Positions 9,498-18,600 of a stretch of 64,000 nt of DNA are shown here, piece by piece. Numbering within the stretch: position 1 is the stretch's first letter; the number at the start of each line of letters is the position of its first letter. The position numbers were made by a program, and so were the translations under genes. Below the pieces are notes generated by a model. The model saw nothing but the letters and a program-made list of their open reading frames with translations. It had not been told where the DNA came from and did not search any database. Source of the DNA: Aeromicrobium sp. Leaf245 (GTDB lineage: Bacteria; Actinomycetota; Actinomycetes; Propionibacteriales; Nocardioidaceae); contig NZ_OW824151.1 of NCBI RefSeq assembly GCF_942548115.1, forward strand, positions 1,798,001 through 1,862,000. Reading direction: 5' to 3'.

Positions 9498-10219
9498 GCG
9501 AGGAACGGTTCGCCCTCCGGCGCCGACAGGACCGCCGTCGGCGCCTGCTGCGCTGGCTGGGGGGAGTGCTGGGCGTCGCCGCCGTCGTCGGGCTCGTGTG
9601 GGTGATCTGGTTCTCGGACCTGCTCGGTGTCCGCACGGTGCAGGTCGAGGGGCTCAGCACGTTGAAGCCGGAACAGGTGCGCACCGCGGCCGACCTGACC
9701 CCCGGTACCCCGCTCGCGCGGGTCGACACGTCGGCCGCTGCGGCCCGCGTGGCCAGGCTCGAACGCGTCGAGCACGTCGAGGTCGAGCGCAGCTGGCCGC
9801 GCACCGTCACGGTGGTCGTCACCGAGCGGACGGCGGTGGCCTGGACGAGGGTCGACGGCCGGATCCGGGCCCTCGACCGGTTCGGCGTGGACTTCCGCAC
9901 CCTGTCGAAGGAGCCGAAGGGACTGGTGGAGGTCGCCACGACCGCCACGGAACCACGGCAGCGCCAGCTGGCGCTCGTGGCCGCGGCGTCGGTGGTCTCC
10001 CGACTCAGGGCCGACGCGCCCTCCCTCATGGAGCTCGTGCAGTCGGTCGACGCGCCGAGCCGTGACGCCGTCACCCTGGACCTGACGAAGGGCCGCACGG
10101 TCACGTGGGGGAGCGCGGCCAAGCCGGAGCAGAAGGTTCGGGTCCTCGAGGCCCTGCTGCGGATCGACGCGACCGGGTACGACGTGAGCGCGCCCGAGCA
10201 GCCGACCACGCGCCAGTAA
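9494..10219 (+). CDS. ftsQ: Cell division protein FtsQ (DivIB)
   Basis: Bitopic divisome protein linking early and late division proteins. The 241-residue product has a short Arg-rich cytoplasmic tail, one membrane segment at about 22-42, then a POTRA domain starting at VRTVQVEGLSTL, followed by the FtsQ beta domain (VERSWPRTVTVVVTERTAVA). It overlaps murC by four bases (ATGA). Sequence identity in this family is low, so the call rests on topology, POTRA layout and the position between murC and ftsZ. Confidence 0.92.
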   Translation: MSEERFALRRRQDRRRRLLRWLGGVLGVAAVVGLVWVIWFSDLLGVRTVQVEGLSTLKPEQVRTAADLTPGTPLARVDTSAAAARVARLERVEHVEVERSWPRTVTVVVTERTAVAWTRVDGRIRALDRFGVDFRTLSKEPKGLVEVATTATEPRQRQLALVAAASVVSRLRADAPSLMELVQSVDAPSRDAVTLDLTKGRTVTWGSAAKPEQKVRVLEALLRIDATGYDVSAPEQPTTRQ

Positions 10220-10330
10220 GCCCGGCCGTCGGCCTCGGGAGGGGACACGGACGGCAACGAACCGGCGACACGCGGCGTGTCTGCGAGGTGGCCGTCGCGG
10301 TCGCGCGTAGCGTGAGCGTCAGACAGCAGG

Positions 10331-10372
10331 TTGACATAACTATAACCCTGTCGTTCACGTTAAGACTTACAA
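10331..10372 (+). promoter_or_regulatory. AT-rich promoter region upstream of ftsZ
   Basis: A perfect TTGACA at 10331-10336 opens the most AT-rich stretch of the 201-base ftsQ-ftsZ gap. The -10 is unclear; TTAAGA at 10360-10365 would need a 23-base spacer, and TATAAC at 10341-10346 would need another -35. A dedicated ftsZ promoter here is likely from position and composition. Confidence 0.55.
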
Positions 10373-10420
10373 CCTCACCGGCTCCACAGCTCGGCTCACC
10401 TCTCCTGAAAGGCATCGCAC

Positions 10421-11590
10421 ATGGCGGTCCAGAACTACCTCGCCGTGATCAAGGTCGTCGGCATCGGCGGCGGCGGCGTGAACGCCGTGAACAGGATGAT
10501 CGAGGTCGGCCTCAAGGGCGTCGAGTTCATCGCGATCAACACCGACGCGCAGGCGCTGCTCATGAGCGACGCCGACGTCAAGCTCGACGTCGGCCGTGAC
10601 TCGACCCGCGGACTCGGCGCCGGCGCCAACCCTGACATCGGCAAGCGCGCCGCCGAGGACCACGCGGAGGAGATCGAGGCGGCCATCAAGGGCGCCGACA
10701 TGGTCTTCGTCACCGCGGGCGAGGGCGGCGGAACCGGCACCGGTGGTGCGCCGGTCGTCGCCCGCATCGCGCGCTCCCTCGGTGCCCTGACGATCGGCGT
10801 CGTCACGCGCCCGTTCACCTTCGAGGGCCGCAACCGCTCCGGGCAGGCCGACGCCGGCATCCAGGCGCTGCGCGAGGAGGTCGACACCCTCATCGTCATC
10901 CCGAACGACCGGCTGCTGTCGATCAGCGACCCCAACGTGAGCCTGCTGGACTCGTTCCGCCAGGCCGACCAGGTGCTGCACCAGGGCGTCTCGGGCATCA
11001 CCGACCTGATCACCACGCCGGGCCTGATCAACCTCGACTTCGCCGACGTCAAGTCCGTCATGTCCGACGCCGGCTCGGCCCTCATGGGCATCGGCTCGGC
11101 GCGCGGTGAGCAGCGCGCGGCGGTCGCCGCCGAGATGGCCGTCTCCAGCCCGCTGCTCGAGGCGTCGATCGAGGGGGCCCGTGGGGTCCTGCTCTCGATC
11201 GCCGGTGGCTCCGACCTCGGCCTGTTCGAGATCAACGAGGCGGCCGGCCTGGTCGCCGACGCCGTGGACCCCGAGGCCAACATCATCTTCGGTGCCGTCA
11301 TCGACGACGCCCTGGGCGACGAGGTCCGGGTGACCGTGATCGCGGCCGGGTTCGACGGCGGCGAGCCGAAGTCGCGCGACTCCTCCCAGCCGGCGCTGCT
11401 CAAGGAGCAGGGTGCCCAGGAGCAGGCCGCCACGCCTCCTCCCACGGCCGAGACCTACACCGGCGGCAAGTACTCCGCGTCCACGCAGGCCGACCCGGTG
11501 CCGTCGGGCGACCCCCGCTCCGTGCCGGCCCGCGAGCCGCGCGAGGTGCCCTACGGTGACGACCTCGACATCCCGGACTTCCTGCGCTGA
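10421..11590 (+). CDS. ftsZ: Tubulin-like division GTPase FtsZ
   Basis: Polymerises at midcell to form the Z-ring. The 389-residue product carries the tubulin signature GGGTGTG (102-108), the NTDAQAL segment and the T7-loop region with [12 protein letters not shown] Pro/Ala/Glu-rich linker of about 60 residues leads to the C-terminal tail [10 protein letters not shown], the peptide expected to bind SepF and FtsW. ATG 10421 has only a modest ribosome site (CTCCTGAAAGG) about nine bases upstream. Confidence 0.97.
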   Translation: MAVQNYLAVIKVVGIGGGGVNAVNRMIEVGLKGVEFIAINTDAQALLMSDADVKLDVGRDSTRGLGAGANPDIGKRAAEDHAEEIEAAIKGADMVFVTAGEGGGTGTGGAPVVARIARSLGALTIGVVTRPFTFEGRNRSGQADAGIQALREEVDTLIVIPNDRLLSISDPNVSLLDSFRQADQVLHQGVSGITDLITTPGLINLDFADVKSVMSDAGSALMGIGSARGEQRAAVAAEMAVSSPLLEASIEGARGVLLSIAGGSDLGLFEINEAAGLVADAVDPEANIIFGAVIDDALGDEVRVTVIAAGFDGGEPKSRDSSQPALLKEQGAQEQAATPPPTAETYTGGKYSASTQADPVPSGDPRSVPAREPREVPYGDDLDIPDFLR

Positions 11591-11609
11591 GCAGGTCGGA
11601 CGCGGGCGG

Positions 11610-11623
11610 TAGCGTCGACGACG
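11610..11623 (+). promoter_or_regulatory. Probable leaderless promoter of pgeF
   Basis: TAGCGT at 11610-11615 is followed after seven bases by GTG 11623. It lies within 25 bases of the ftsZ stop. Confidence 0.5.
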
Positions 11624-12336
11624 TGTTCTTCCACCGCGACGACCTGGGGTGGGCCGAGATCGGCTTCACCGATGCCTCGACCGACCTGGGGCGCACGGAC
11701 GACCCCGAGCACGTCGCCACGCGTCGTCGTGTGGCCGAGGGGCTCCGGGGTGAGGAGTCGACCGAGCGGCTCGAGGTGGCGTCGATGCACCAGGTGCACG
11801 GGGCCGACGTCGTGTCGGTGCGGCGGGAGTCGCTGAGGGCGTCGTTGCCGGCCCCCACGGCCGACGCGCTCGTCACGCGCGACGTCGACGTCGCGCTCGT
11901 CGTGCGCGTGGCCGACTGCACGCCGATCGTCCTGGCGAGCGACATGAGCCCGATGGCTGCCGTCGTGCACGCGGGTCGGGAGGGTCTCGTGCGCGGCGTC
12001 GTGCCTGCGGCGGTCCGGGCGATGGTCCTCGACGAATCTCCGTCGCAGCTCCACGCCTGGGTCGGCCCGCGGGCCTGCGGACGCTGCTACGAGCTGCCGG
12101 AGGACATGGCCGACGCCGTCGAGTCCGCCGTGCCCGGCACCCGGTCCACCACGTCGTGGGGGACACCCGCGGTCGACGTCGGAGCCGGCGTGGTCTCCCA
12201 GCTGCGGGCGCTCGGCGTGACCGTGCACGACATCGGCCGCGACGCGTGCACGATCGAGGACGACCGCTTCTGGTCCCACCGCCGTCAGGGTGACCGGGCA
12301 GGCCGCATGGGCGCCGTCGTCGTCCTGCGCCACTGA
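11623..12336 (+). CDS. pgeF: PgeF/YfiH family multicopper-oxidase-like protein
   Basis: Member of the YfiH/laccase-domain family. Characterised members are purine nucleoside hydrolases/phosphorylases or remove misincorporated L-Ser from UDP-MurNAc-dipeptide; the second role suits this neighbourhood. The conserved metal and active-site stretches MHQVHGADV, VADCTPIVL, HAGREG and GPRACGRCYEL are all present in the 237 residues. The start is GTG 11623, with a -10 box seven bases upstream. The substrate cannot be decided from sequence. Confidence 0.85.
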   Translation: MFFHRDDLGWAEIGFTDASTDLGRTDDPEHVATRRRVAEGLRGEESTERLEVASMHQVHGADVVSVRRESLRASLPAPTADALVTRDVDVALVVRVADCTPIVLASDMSPMAAVVHAGREGLVRGVVPAAVRAMVLDESPSQLHAWVGPRACGRCYELPEDMADAVESAVPGTRSTTSWGTPAVDVGAGVVSQLRALGVTVHDIGRDACTIEDDRFWSHRRQGDRAGRMGAVVVLRH

Positions 12337-12355
12337 TCGAGGAAGAGGGAGTGCC

Positions 12356-13069
12356 ATGAGCCGTCACGACGAGCTGGCCGCCAACCTGGCCGAGGTGCGC
12401 GAGCGGGTCCACGCTGCGTGCGCCGCTGCCGGCCGTGCGCCGGAGGAGGTGACCACGATCGTGGTCACCAAGACCTACCCGGCCTCCGACGTCGCGCTGC
12501 TGGCCGAGCTCGGTGTCACCGACGTGGGGGAGAACCGTCATCCCGAGGCCGGCGACAAGCGGGCCGAGCTCGACGACCTCCTCGCCGACGGCGTCACCGC
12601 CCCGCGCCTGCACTTCGTCGGGGGCCTGCAGACCAACAAGGCCGGGGCGGTCGCGCGCTACGCGGACGTGGTGCAGAGCGTCGACCGGGCCAAGCTGGTC
12701 CGCTCCCTGTCCCGTGGGGCCGAGGCGGCCGCGCGTGACCTCGAGGTGCTGCTCCAGGTCGACTTCGACCTCGCCGACCCCGGCCGCTCCGGCACGGCGC
12801 CCGCCGACGTGCCGGCCCTGGCCGACCTGGTGGCGGAGCTGCCCCGGTTGAACCTGCGTGGGCTGATGACCGTCGCGCCCCTCGGAGTGGAGCCGCGGCC
12901 GGTGTTCGAGCAGCTGCGTGAGCTCGGTGACACGGTGCGCGCGACCCACCCGGGCGCGGACGTCGTCTCGGCCGGCATGAGCGGTGACTTCGAGGACGCC
13001 GTCGCCGCGGGCGCGACACACCTGCGAATCGGGCGCGCGGTCCTGGGGGAGAGGGCAACTCTCCGGTAA
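12356..13069 (+). CDS. YggS/PLPBP family PLP-binding protein
   Basis: Single-domain PLP-binding TIM barrel of 237 residues that helps keep free PLP balanced; it has no demonstrated catalysis. The PLP-binding Lys is K39 in VVTKTYP. GENRHPEA, HFVGGLQTNKA and the C-terminal SAGMSGDFEDA phosphate-binding segment match the family. SD AGAGGGA precedes ATG 12356. In actinobacteria this gene is regularly found between pgeF and sepF, as here. Confidence 0.93.
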   Translation: MSRHDELAANLAEVRERVHAACAAAGRAPEEVTTIVVTKTYPASDVALLAELGVTDVGENRHPEAGDKRAELDDLLADGVTAPRLHFVGGLQTNKAGAVARYADVVQSVDRAKLVRSLSRGAEAAARDLEVLLQVDFDLADPGRSGTAPADVPALADLVAELPRLNLRGLMTVAPLGVEPRPVFEQLRELGDTVRATHPGADVVSAGMSGDFEDAVAAGATHLRIGRAVLGERATLR

Positions 13070-13072
13070 TCT
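13067..13072 (+). promoter_or_regulatory. Possible sepF promoter -10
   Basis: TAATCT overlaps the TAA stop of the upstream gene and lies 60 bases before sepF. No clear -35 is visible. Confidence 0.35.
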
Positions 13073-13131
13073 CACCAGTGTCGTTCACGACACTTCGACC
13101 ACCCCGCTCACCTGCAAACCACGGAGACATC

Positions 13132-13626
13132 ATGGCTGGCGCAATGCGAAAAGTCGGCGAGTACCTCGGCCTGGTCGAGCAGGCCGAGTACGACGAGTTC
13201 GACGACGAGCCCACCGGGCCGATCGCCGTCCGGCGCGACGACGAGCGCAGCGCCGCCGTCGTGCGCACCCCCGAGCGTCGGGCCCAGGTCGCGTCGATCG
13301 ACGAGCACCGCCGCGCGCCCCGCGCCGTCGAGCCGGCGCCGTCGATGCTCGCGCGCATCGAGACGGTCACGCCGCGCACGTACAACGACGCCCGCACCGT
13401 GGGCGACCACTACCGGTCCGGCGTGCCGGTCATCATGAACCTCTCCGAGATCGACGACGACGACGCCAAGCGCCTGGTCGACTTCGCCGCCGGCCTCGTC
13501 TTTGCCGTGCATGGCACGATCAACCGTGTCACCGCCAAGGTCTTCCTGCTGTCGCCCGAGAACATCGAGGTGACCGACGAGGACAAGCAGCGCATCGCTG
13601 CGGGCGGGTTCTACAACCACGGCTAG
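13132..13626 (+). CDS. sepF: Z-ring membrane anchor SepF
   Basis: Membrane-binding partner of FtsZ that tethers the Z-ring in actinobacteria, which lack FtsA. The 164 residues comprise an N-terminal amphipathic helix (about 1-14), an acidic/charged linker, and the C-terminal SepF (DUF552) core starting at about residue 82, with VIMNLSEIDDDDAKRLVDF and the IEVTDEDKQRI end. ATG 13132 follows GGAGAC closely. The ftsZ C-terminal peptide encoded upstream is its expected ligand. Confidence 0.95.
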   Translation: MAGAMRKVGEYLGLVEQAEYDEFDDEPTGPIAVRRDDERSAAVVRTPERRAQVASIDEHRRAPRAVEPAPSMLARIETVTPRTYNDARTVGDHYRSGVPVIMNLSEIDDDDAKRLVDFAAGLVFAVHGTINRVTAKVFLLSPENIEVTDEDKQRIAAGGFYNHG

Positions 13627-13632
13627 GGAGAC

Positions 13633-13932
13633 ATGGCACTGAACTCCATCGGGCAGGTCATCTCGTTCGTCCTGCTCGTCTGCATCCTCGTGCTGCTCGC
13701 GCGGTTCATCCTGGACTGGGTCCAGCTGTTGGCCCGGTCCTGGCGCCCCAGCGGCGTCGTGGCCGTCCTCTGCGAGGGCATCTACACCGTCACCGACCCG
13801 CCGCTGCGCGTGGTGCGTGGCGTGATCCCGCCCATCCGTCTGGGTGGCGCGGCGCTGGACCTCTCGCCGATGATCCTGCTGGTCGTGATCTACATCCTGC
13901 AGGCGATCGTCAACCGCACCATGGTGCAGTGA
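13633..13932 (+). CDS. YggT family membrane protein
   Basis: Small integral membrane protein (99 residues) with two hydrophobic segments, at about 7-27 and 76-96. Between them lies the conserved loop TDPPLRVVRGVIPPIRLGG typical of YggT/Ycf19 proteins. It starts seven bases after the sepF stop with GGGAG as ribosome site. The family is linked to division or membrane organisation by genomic context only; no biochemical role is established. Confidence 0.9.
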   Translation: MALNSIGQVISFVLLVCILVLLARFILDWVQLLARSWRPSGVVAVLCEGIYTVTDPPLRVVRGVIPPIRLGGAALDLSPMILLVVIYILQAIVNRTMVQ

Positions 13933-13990
13933 CGCGCCGGTGGATCCCGTTCGACTGGGACGGGTGTGGCAGCAGTGAACGGTGACCGAG

Positions 13991-13996
13991 TACGGT
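13991..13996 (+). promoter_or_regulatory. Possible divIVA promoter -10
   Basis: TACGGT lies 50 bases before divIVA in the 113-base gap after yggT. No good -35 is visible. Confidence 0.4.
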
Positions 13997-14045
13997 GGGT
14001 CAGAACCACAGATCTTGCGACGAAACCACGACACGAGGTGAACTC

Positions 14046-14855
14046 ATGCCCCTGACGCCAGAGGACGTGCGCAACAAGCGCTTCACTCCGGTACGTCTCC
14101 GCGAGGGTTACGACATGGGCGAGGTGGACCAGTTCCTCGACGAGGTCGAAGCCGAGCTGGAGCGACTCACCGTCGAGAACGAGGAGCTGCGCGCCAAGGT
14201 CGCCGCTGCCTCGACCGGCGAGCCCACCGGCCTGATCCCGGCGATCAAGCCCGAGCCGACGCCGCAGCCCGTGGCCGCCGAGCCCGAGCCCGAGCCGACT
14301 CCCGAGCCCGAGCCGGAGCCGGTCGTCGAGAAGAAGCCCGAGCCCGAGCCGGAGCCCACTCCCGCGCCCGTCGTGGCCGCTGCGCCCGCGCGCAACAGCA
14401 TGGGTGATGCATCCTCGGCTGCGGCCCGACTGCTGGAGATCGCGTCCAACAACGCGGACCAGCTGATGGACCAGGCCAAGGAGGAGGCCGACCGCATCGT
14501 CGGTGAGGCCCGCACCAAGGCCGAGCGCCTGACGAACGAGTCGCGCGGCAAGGCCGACCGGCTCGAGACCGACGCCCGCATCCGCGCGCAGAAGCTCGAC
14601 GACGAGACCAACGAGCGTCGCCAGCAGGCCGTCGCGGCCATCGAGCGGGAGCGCTACGAGCTCCAGCGCGAGGTCGAGCACCTGCGGGCTTACGAGCGTG
14701 AGTACCGGGCCCGGCTCAAGAACTACTTCCAGAGCCAGCTCGACCAGCTCGCGGCCAACGAGAACACCCCGGCCCCGGCGCAGAACCAGAACGACGGCTC
14801 GCCCCGTCGTCTGCGCTCGCTGCTCGGCGACGAGGACAGCAACGCCTCGCTCTGA
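14046..14855 (+). CDS. divIVA: Polar growth scaffold DivIVA (Wag31-type)
   Basis: Coiled-coil scaffold that marks poles and septa and directs tip growth in actinobacteria. The 269-residue product opens with the DivIVA membrane-binding region (LTPEDVRNKRFTPVRLREGYDMGEVDQFLDEV is its span) and a first coiled coil to about residue 55. A Pro/Glu repeat linker follows (about 70-110), then a long charged coiled coil (about 120-235). GAGGTGA precedes ATG 14046. It ends the dcw cluster and is followed by a strong terminator. Confidence 0.95.
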   Translation: MPLTPEDVRNKRFTPVRLREGYDMGEVDQFLDEVEAELERLTVENEELRAKVAAASTGEPTGLIPAIKPEPTPQPVAAEPEPEPTPEPEPEPVVEKKPEPEPEPTPAPVVAAAPARNSMGDASSAAARLLEIASNNADQLMDQAKEEADRIVGEARTKAERLTNESRGKADRLETDARIRAQKLDDETNERRQQAVAAIERERYELQREVEHLRAYEREYRARLKNYFQSQLDQLAANENTPAPAQNQNDGSPRRLRSLLGDEDSNASL

Positions 14856-14871
14856 GTACCAGCCACCACGC

Positions 14872-14902
14872 AGGGCCCGCCACCGTCACGGTGGCGGGCC
14901 CT
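14872..14902 (+). terminator. Terminator of the dcw cluster
   Basis: A perfect 14-bp stem (AGGGCCCGCCACCG at 14872-14885 with its complement at 14889-14902) closes on a three-base loop, 16 bases after the divIVA stop. There is no T-run, as is usual in high-GC actinobacteria. Confidence 0.85.
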
Positions 14903-15195
14903 CGTGCGTCGCCGGGTCGGTGGCGAGGCTAGGTGTCGTCGGCCTGCGCGTCGCTTGCTGCTCGGGGGTGCGGCCCTGCGGCTACGTCGCCCCGGGGTGG
15001 GTCTTCGTTCACTGCTGCGTCGCTGTCGGTGGGCCGTCACCTGCTGCACCGCTGTGGGTGGGTCTTCCCGTGCCGCTGCGTTGCTGTGACCCCGAGGCGG
15101 GTCGTTCTCCGAAAGGGCCTCGACCGGAGCAGGACGCCGGGGTCGGACGAGCTCGCGGGGCGCGGCCACGATTCTCCATCTGTGCGGGATCCGCG

Positions 15196-15243
15196 CACGG
15201 TTCTTCCTTCGCGTGGACCGTGCCTCGCGAAGGAAGAATCGTG
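15196..15243. repeat. Long hairpin A
   Basis: TTCTTCCTTCGCG (15201-15213) pairs perfectly with 15226-15238. The stem extends outward by five more pairs (one G-T) to 18 bp, with a 12-base loop. An alternative outer pairing, CCACGATTCT (15166-15175) with 15235-15244, is also possible. Confidence 0.85.
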
Positions 15244-15264
15244 GCGACGAAAAGGAGCCCGTAG

Positions 15265-15320
15265 GGGCAGTGATTCTCCCTTCTCGTGGACCGTCCCACG
15301 CAGAGGGAGAATCCCTGCCC
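15265..15320. repeat. Long hairpin B
   Basis: Arms 15265-15281 (ending GATTCTCCCT) and 15304-15320 pair at 16 of 17 positions. An inner CGTGG/CCACG stem (15285-15289, 15296-15300) closes the loop. Confidence 0.85.
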
Positions 15321-15354
15321 ACCCGCCTCGCCGTAGCCCCCGCCGGACGCAGGA

Positions 15355-15452
15355 TTCTGCGTTCGCGTGCAGAACCCCGAACGATGCTGCGTTGGTGACG
15401 GGATCCGGACACGAACGCAGCATCCTTCGACCCCTCACGCGCGAACGCAGAA
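15355..15452. repeat. Nested hairpin C
   Basis: The outer arms TTCTGCGTTCGCG (15355-15367) and 15440-15452 pair over 13 bp without mismatch. They enclose a second perfect 11-bp stem, GATGCTGCGTT (15383-15393) with 15414-15424. Confidence 0.85.
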
Positions 15453-15640
15453 CCTTGCGTCACCGGGAGCCGCGCCCCGAGAGCCCGGCCGAGCCGCCGG
15501 TCGAGGCCCTTTCGGAGAGCAGGTCCACTCGCAGCCCCAGCGACGCAGCAGCAGGGAACGACCGGCCCGGAGCAGCGCAGCAGCACGGGAACCTCGCTCC
15601 AGCACGGATAGCAAGCCGTGCAGACGTGGGAAAGCCGTGC

Positions 15641-15682
15641 GGTGCGGGAGATTCCCAGGTCGACCTGGGAATCTCCCGCACC
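15641..15682. terminator. 42-bp perfect palindrome, probable ileS terminator
   Basis: The sequence from GGTGCGGGAGATTCC to its complement is a perfect 42-base palindrome centred on GTCGAC. It lies 13 bases beyond the ileS stop (ileS is on the - strand). Position suits transcription termination on either strand. It may also belong to the hairpin family nearby. Confidence 0.7.
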
Positions 15683-15695
15683 CTCGCGGGGAGGG

Positions 15696-18600
15696 TCAGG
15701 CCTTCGTGACCGCGACGCGGGCGGTCGCGCCGGTGACGTCGATCGGCGTGCCGTCGGGCAGGTCGCCCAGCGAGACCGAGGTCGCCAGGGTCTCGCCCGC
15801 GACGAGCGCCTCGTGGGTGCGGACCGCGGCCAGCACGGCGTCGTCGCCGTCCAGGTGGAGCGTGATGCGGTCGGAGACCGACAGGCCGGCGTCGCGCCGG
15901 GCCTGCTGCACGCCGCGCACGACGTCGCGCGCCAGGCCCTCGGCCTCCAGCTCCGGCGTCACCGTGGTGTCCAGCGCCACGAATCCGCCGCCCGGAAGCA
16001 CCGCGATCTCCGTGCCACCGGACGACCCGGCCACCTGCTCGAGCGTGTACTCGCCCTCCTGCAGCTCGATGCCGCCGGACGTGACGGTGCCGTCGTCGGC
16101 GACCGACCAGTCGTCGGTCTTCGACCCGCGGATCGCGTGCTGGACGTCCTTGCCCAACCGGGGTCCGGCCGCGCGGGCGTGCACGGTCAGCCGCGACGTG
16201 AGCCCGTGTGCGGCCGCCTCGTCGGAGTCGGCCGCGATCAGCCGCACGTGCTTCACGTTGAGCTCGCGGGCCACCACGTCCTCGAAGCCCTCGAGGGCGC
16301 CGGGATCGGGCACAGCCACCTCGAGCGACGCGAGCGGGAGCCGCACACGCAGGGCCGAGGCCTTGCGCAGCGCCGAACCGGTCGAGCAGACGGCGCGGAC
16401 CTGGTCCATCGCGTCGACGAGGGCGTCGTCGCGCACGTAGGCGTCGGCGTCGGGCCAGTCGGTGAGGTGCACCGACCGTCCACCGGTGAGACCGCGCCAG
16501 ATCTCCTCCGTCGTCAGGGGGAGCAGGGGGGCGACCACCCGGCAGACGGTCTCCAGGACCGTGTGCAGCGTGTCGAACGGTGCCCGCTGCTCGGCCGTGA
16601 GCTCCGCACCGGCGTCGGACAGCCAGAAGCGCTCCCGCGAGCGTCGGATGTACCAGTTCGTGAGCACGTCGAGGAACTCGCGCGTCGACTCGCAGGCCTC
16701 CGCGATCGCGTAGTCGTCGAGCTGGGTCGTCATGTCGCGCACCCACCGGCCCAGCTTGGCCAGCACGTAGCGGTCGAGCGGGTCGCTCGGCGCCGACGTG
16801 AGCGGCTGCCCCTCGTAGCCGGCGGCGTTGGCGTAGAGGCCGAGGAACGCCCAGCTGTTCCAGAGCGGGATCATCACCTGGCGGACGCAGTCGCGGATGC
16901 CCTGCTCGGTGACCACGAGGTTGCCACCCCGCAGGATCGGCGACGCCATGAGGAACCAGCGCATCGCGTCGGCGCCGTCGCGGTCGAAGACCTCGGAGAC
17001 GTCGGGGTAGTTGCGCAGGGACTTGCTCATCTTGTTGCCGTCGGACCCGAGCACGATGCCGTGGCTGACGCACGCCTCGAACGCGGGACGGTCGAACAGT
17101 GCCGTGGCCAGCACGTGCAGCGTGTAGAACCAGCCGCGCGTCTGGCCGATGTACTCGACGATGAAGTCGGCGGGGAAGTGGTCCTCGAACCAGTCGCCGT
17201 TCTCGAACGGGTAGTGCACCTGGGCGAACGACATGGAGCCCGAGTCGAACCAGACGTCGAGCACGTCGGGCACGCGACGCATCATCGACCGGCCGGTCGG
17301 GTCGTCGGGGTTCGGGCGCACCAGGTCGTCCACGTACGGCCGGTGGAGGTCGGGGACGCCGTCCTTCATCGGGAGCGTGCCGAAGTCCCGCTCCAGCTCC
17401 TCGAACGAGCCGTAGACGTCGAGCCGCGGGTAGGCGGGGTCGTCGCTCTTCCACACGGGCACGGGGGAGCCCCAGAAGCGGTTGCGCGTGATCGACCAGT
17501 CGCGCGCGTTCTCGAGCCACTTGCCGAACTGGCCGTCGCGGATGTGGTCGGGGACCCAACGGATCTGCTGGTTCAGCTCGACCATGCGGTCCTTGAACGC
17601 CGTGACCTGCACGAACCACGACTCCACGCCCTTGTAGATGAGGGGCTCGCGGCAGCGCCAGCAGTGCGGGTAGGAGTGGTCGTACGTCTCGCGACGCAGC
17701 AGGATCGTGCCCGGGGAGACCGAGCCGGTGCCGTTCTTCAGGTCGTCGATGACGTGCGGGTTCGCGTCGAAGACCTGCATGCCCTCGTAGTCGGTGACCG
17801 GCACGGTGAACCGGCCGTCCTTGCCCACGGGCATGACGGCCACGATGCCCTCGCGGTCGGTGACCTCCTTGTCGACCTCGCCGAACGCGCCGGCGCTGTG
17901 CACGAGGCCGGTGCCGTCGGTGGTGGTCACGGCGTCGTCGGCGGCCACGACGCGGAACGCGTTCTCGTGACCGACGAAGTAGCTGAACGGCGGGGTGTAC
18001 GACAGCCCGAGGAGGTCGGCGCCGGTGCCGCGCCAGACCACGGTGGGCTCGTCACCGAGCTCGCGGGCGTAGGCGCCCAGGCGTGCCTCGGCGAGCACCA
18101 GTCGAGTGCCCTCGTGCTCGACCGCGACGTAGTCGATGCCGGTGCCGACCATGACGGCCAGGTTGCTCGGCAGGGTCCAGGGCGTCGTGGTCCAGATCAT
18201 CAGCCGCGCGCCGGCCAGGGGTCCGTCGCCGGTGATCTCGAAGCCGACGGTGACCGCCGGGTCCTGGCGGTTCTGGTAGACGTCGTCGTCCATGCGCAGC
18301 TCGTGGTTGGACAGGGGCGTCTCGTCGTTCCAGCAGTAGGGCAGCACGCGGAAGTCCTCGTACACGAGGCCCTTGTCGTGCAGCTGCTTGAACGCCCAGA
18401 TGACCGACTCCATGTACTCCGGGTTGAGCGTGCGGTAGTCGTTCTCGAAGTCCACCCACCGGGCCTGGCGGGTCACGTACTCCTCCCACTCGCCGGTGTA
18501 CTTCAGCACCGAGGCGCGGCAGGCCTCGTTGAACCGGTCGATGCCCATCTCGACGATCTCGTCGGTCGTCTTGATGCCGTTGAGGCGCATGGCCTCGAGC

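Larger units (their letters stand above)
15107..15517. repeat. 411-bp element framed by 21-bp perfect inverted repeats
   Basis: The 21 bases at 15107-15127 (starting CTCCGAAAGGG) are the exact reverse complement of 15497-15517. Similarity continues outward at a lower level: 15075-15106 compared with the complement of 15518-15549, both containing GCTGCGTYGCTG. No coding capacity lies inside. It resembles a non-autonomous repeat element; target-site duplications were not evident. Confidence 0.7.
14903..15695. other. Gene-free hairpin-rich region between convergent divIVA and ileS
   Basis: Nearly 800 bases with no credible gene. The short open frames across it have no recognisable protein content. 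The left part (about 14950-15106) repeats GCTGCGTYGCTG and GGTGGGTCTTC phrases. The centre (15107-15517) is framed by a 21-bp inverted repeat and carries several long hairpins. The right end is a 42-bp palindrome next to the ileS stop. These parts are listed separately. Confidence 0.8.

Noticed and set aside
14698..16440. Several open frames of 60 to 360 codons on both strands through the divIVA-ileS gap
   Set aside because: They run through hairpins and into known genes in other frames, lack ribosome sites and show no recognisable domain.
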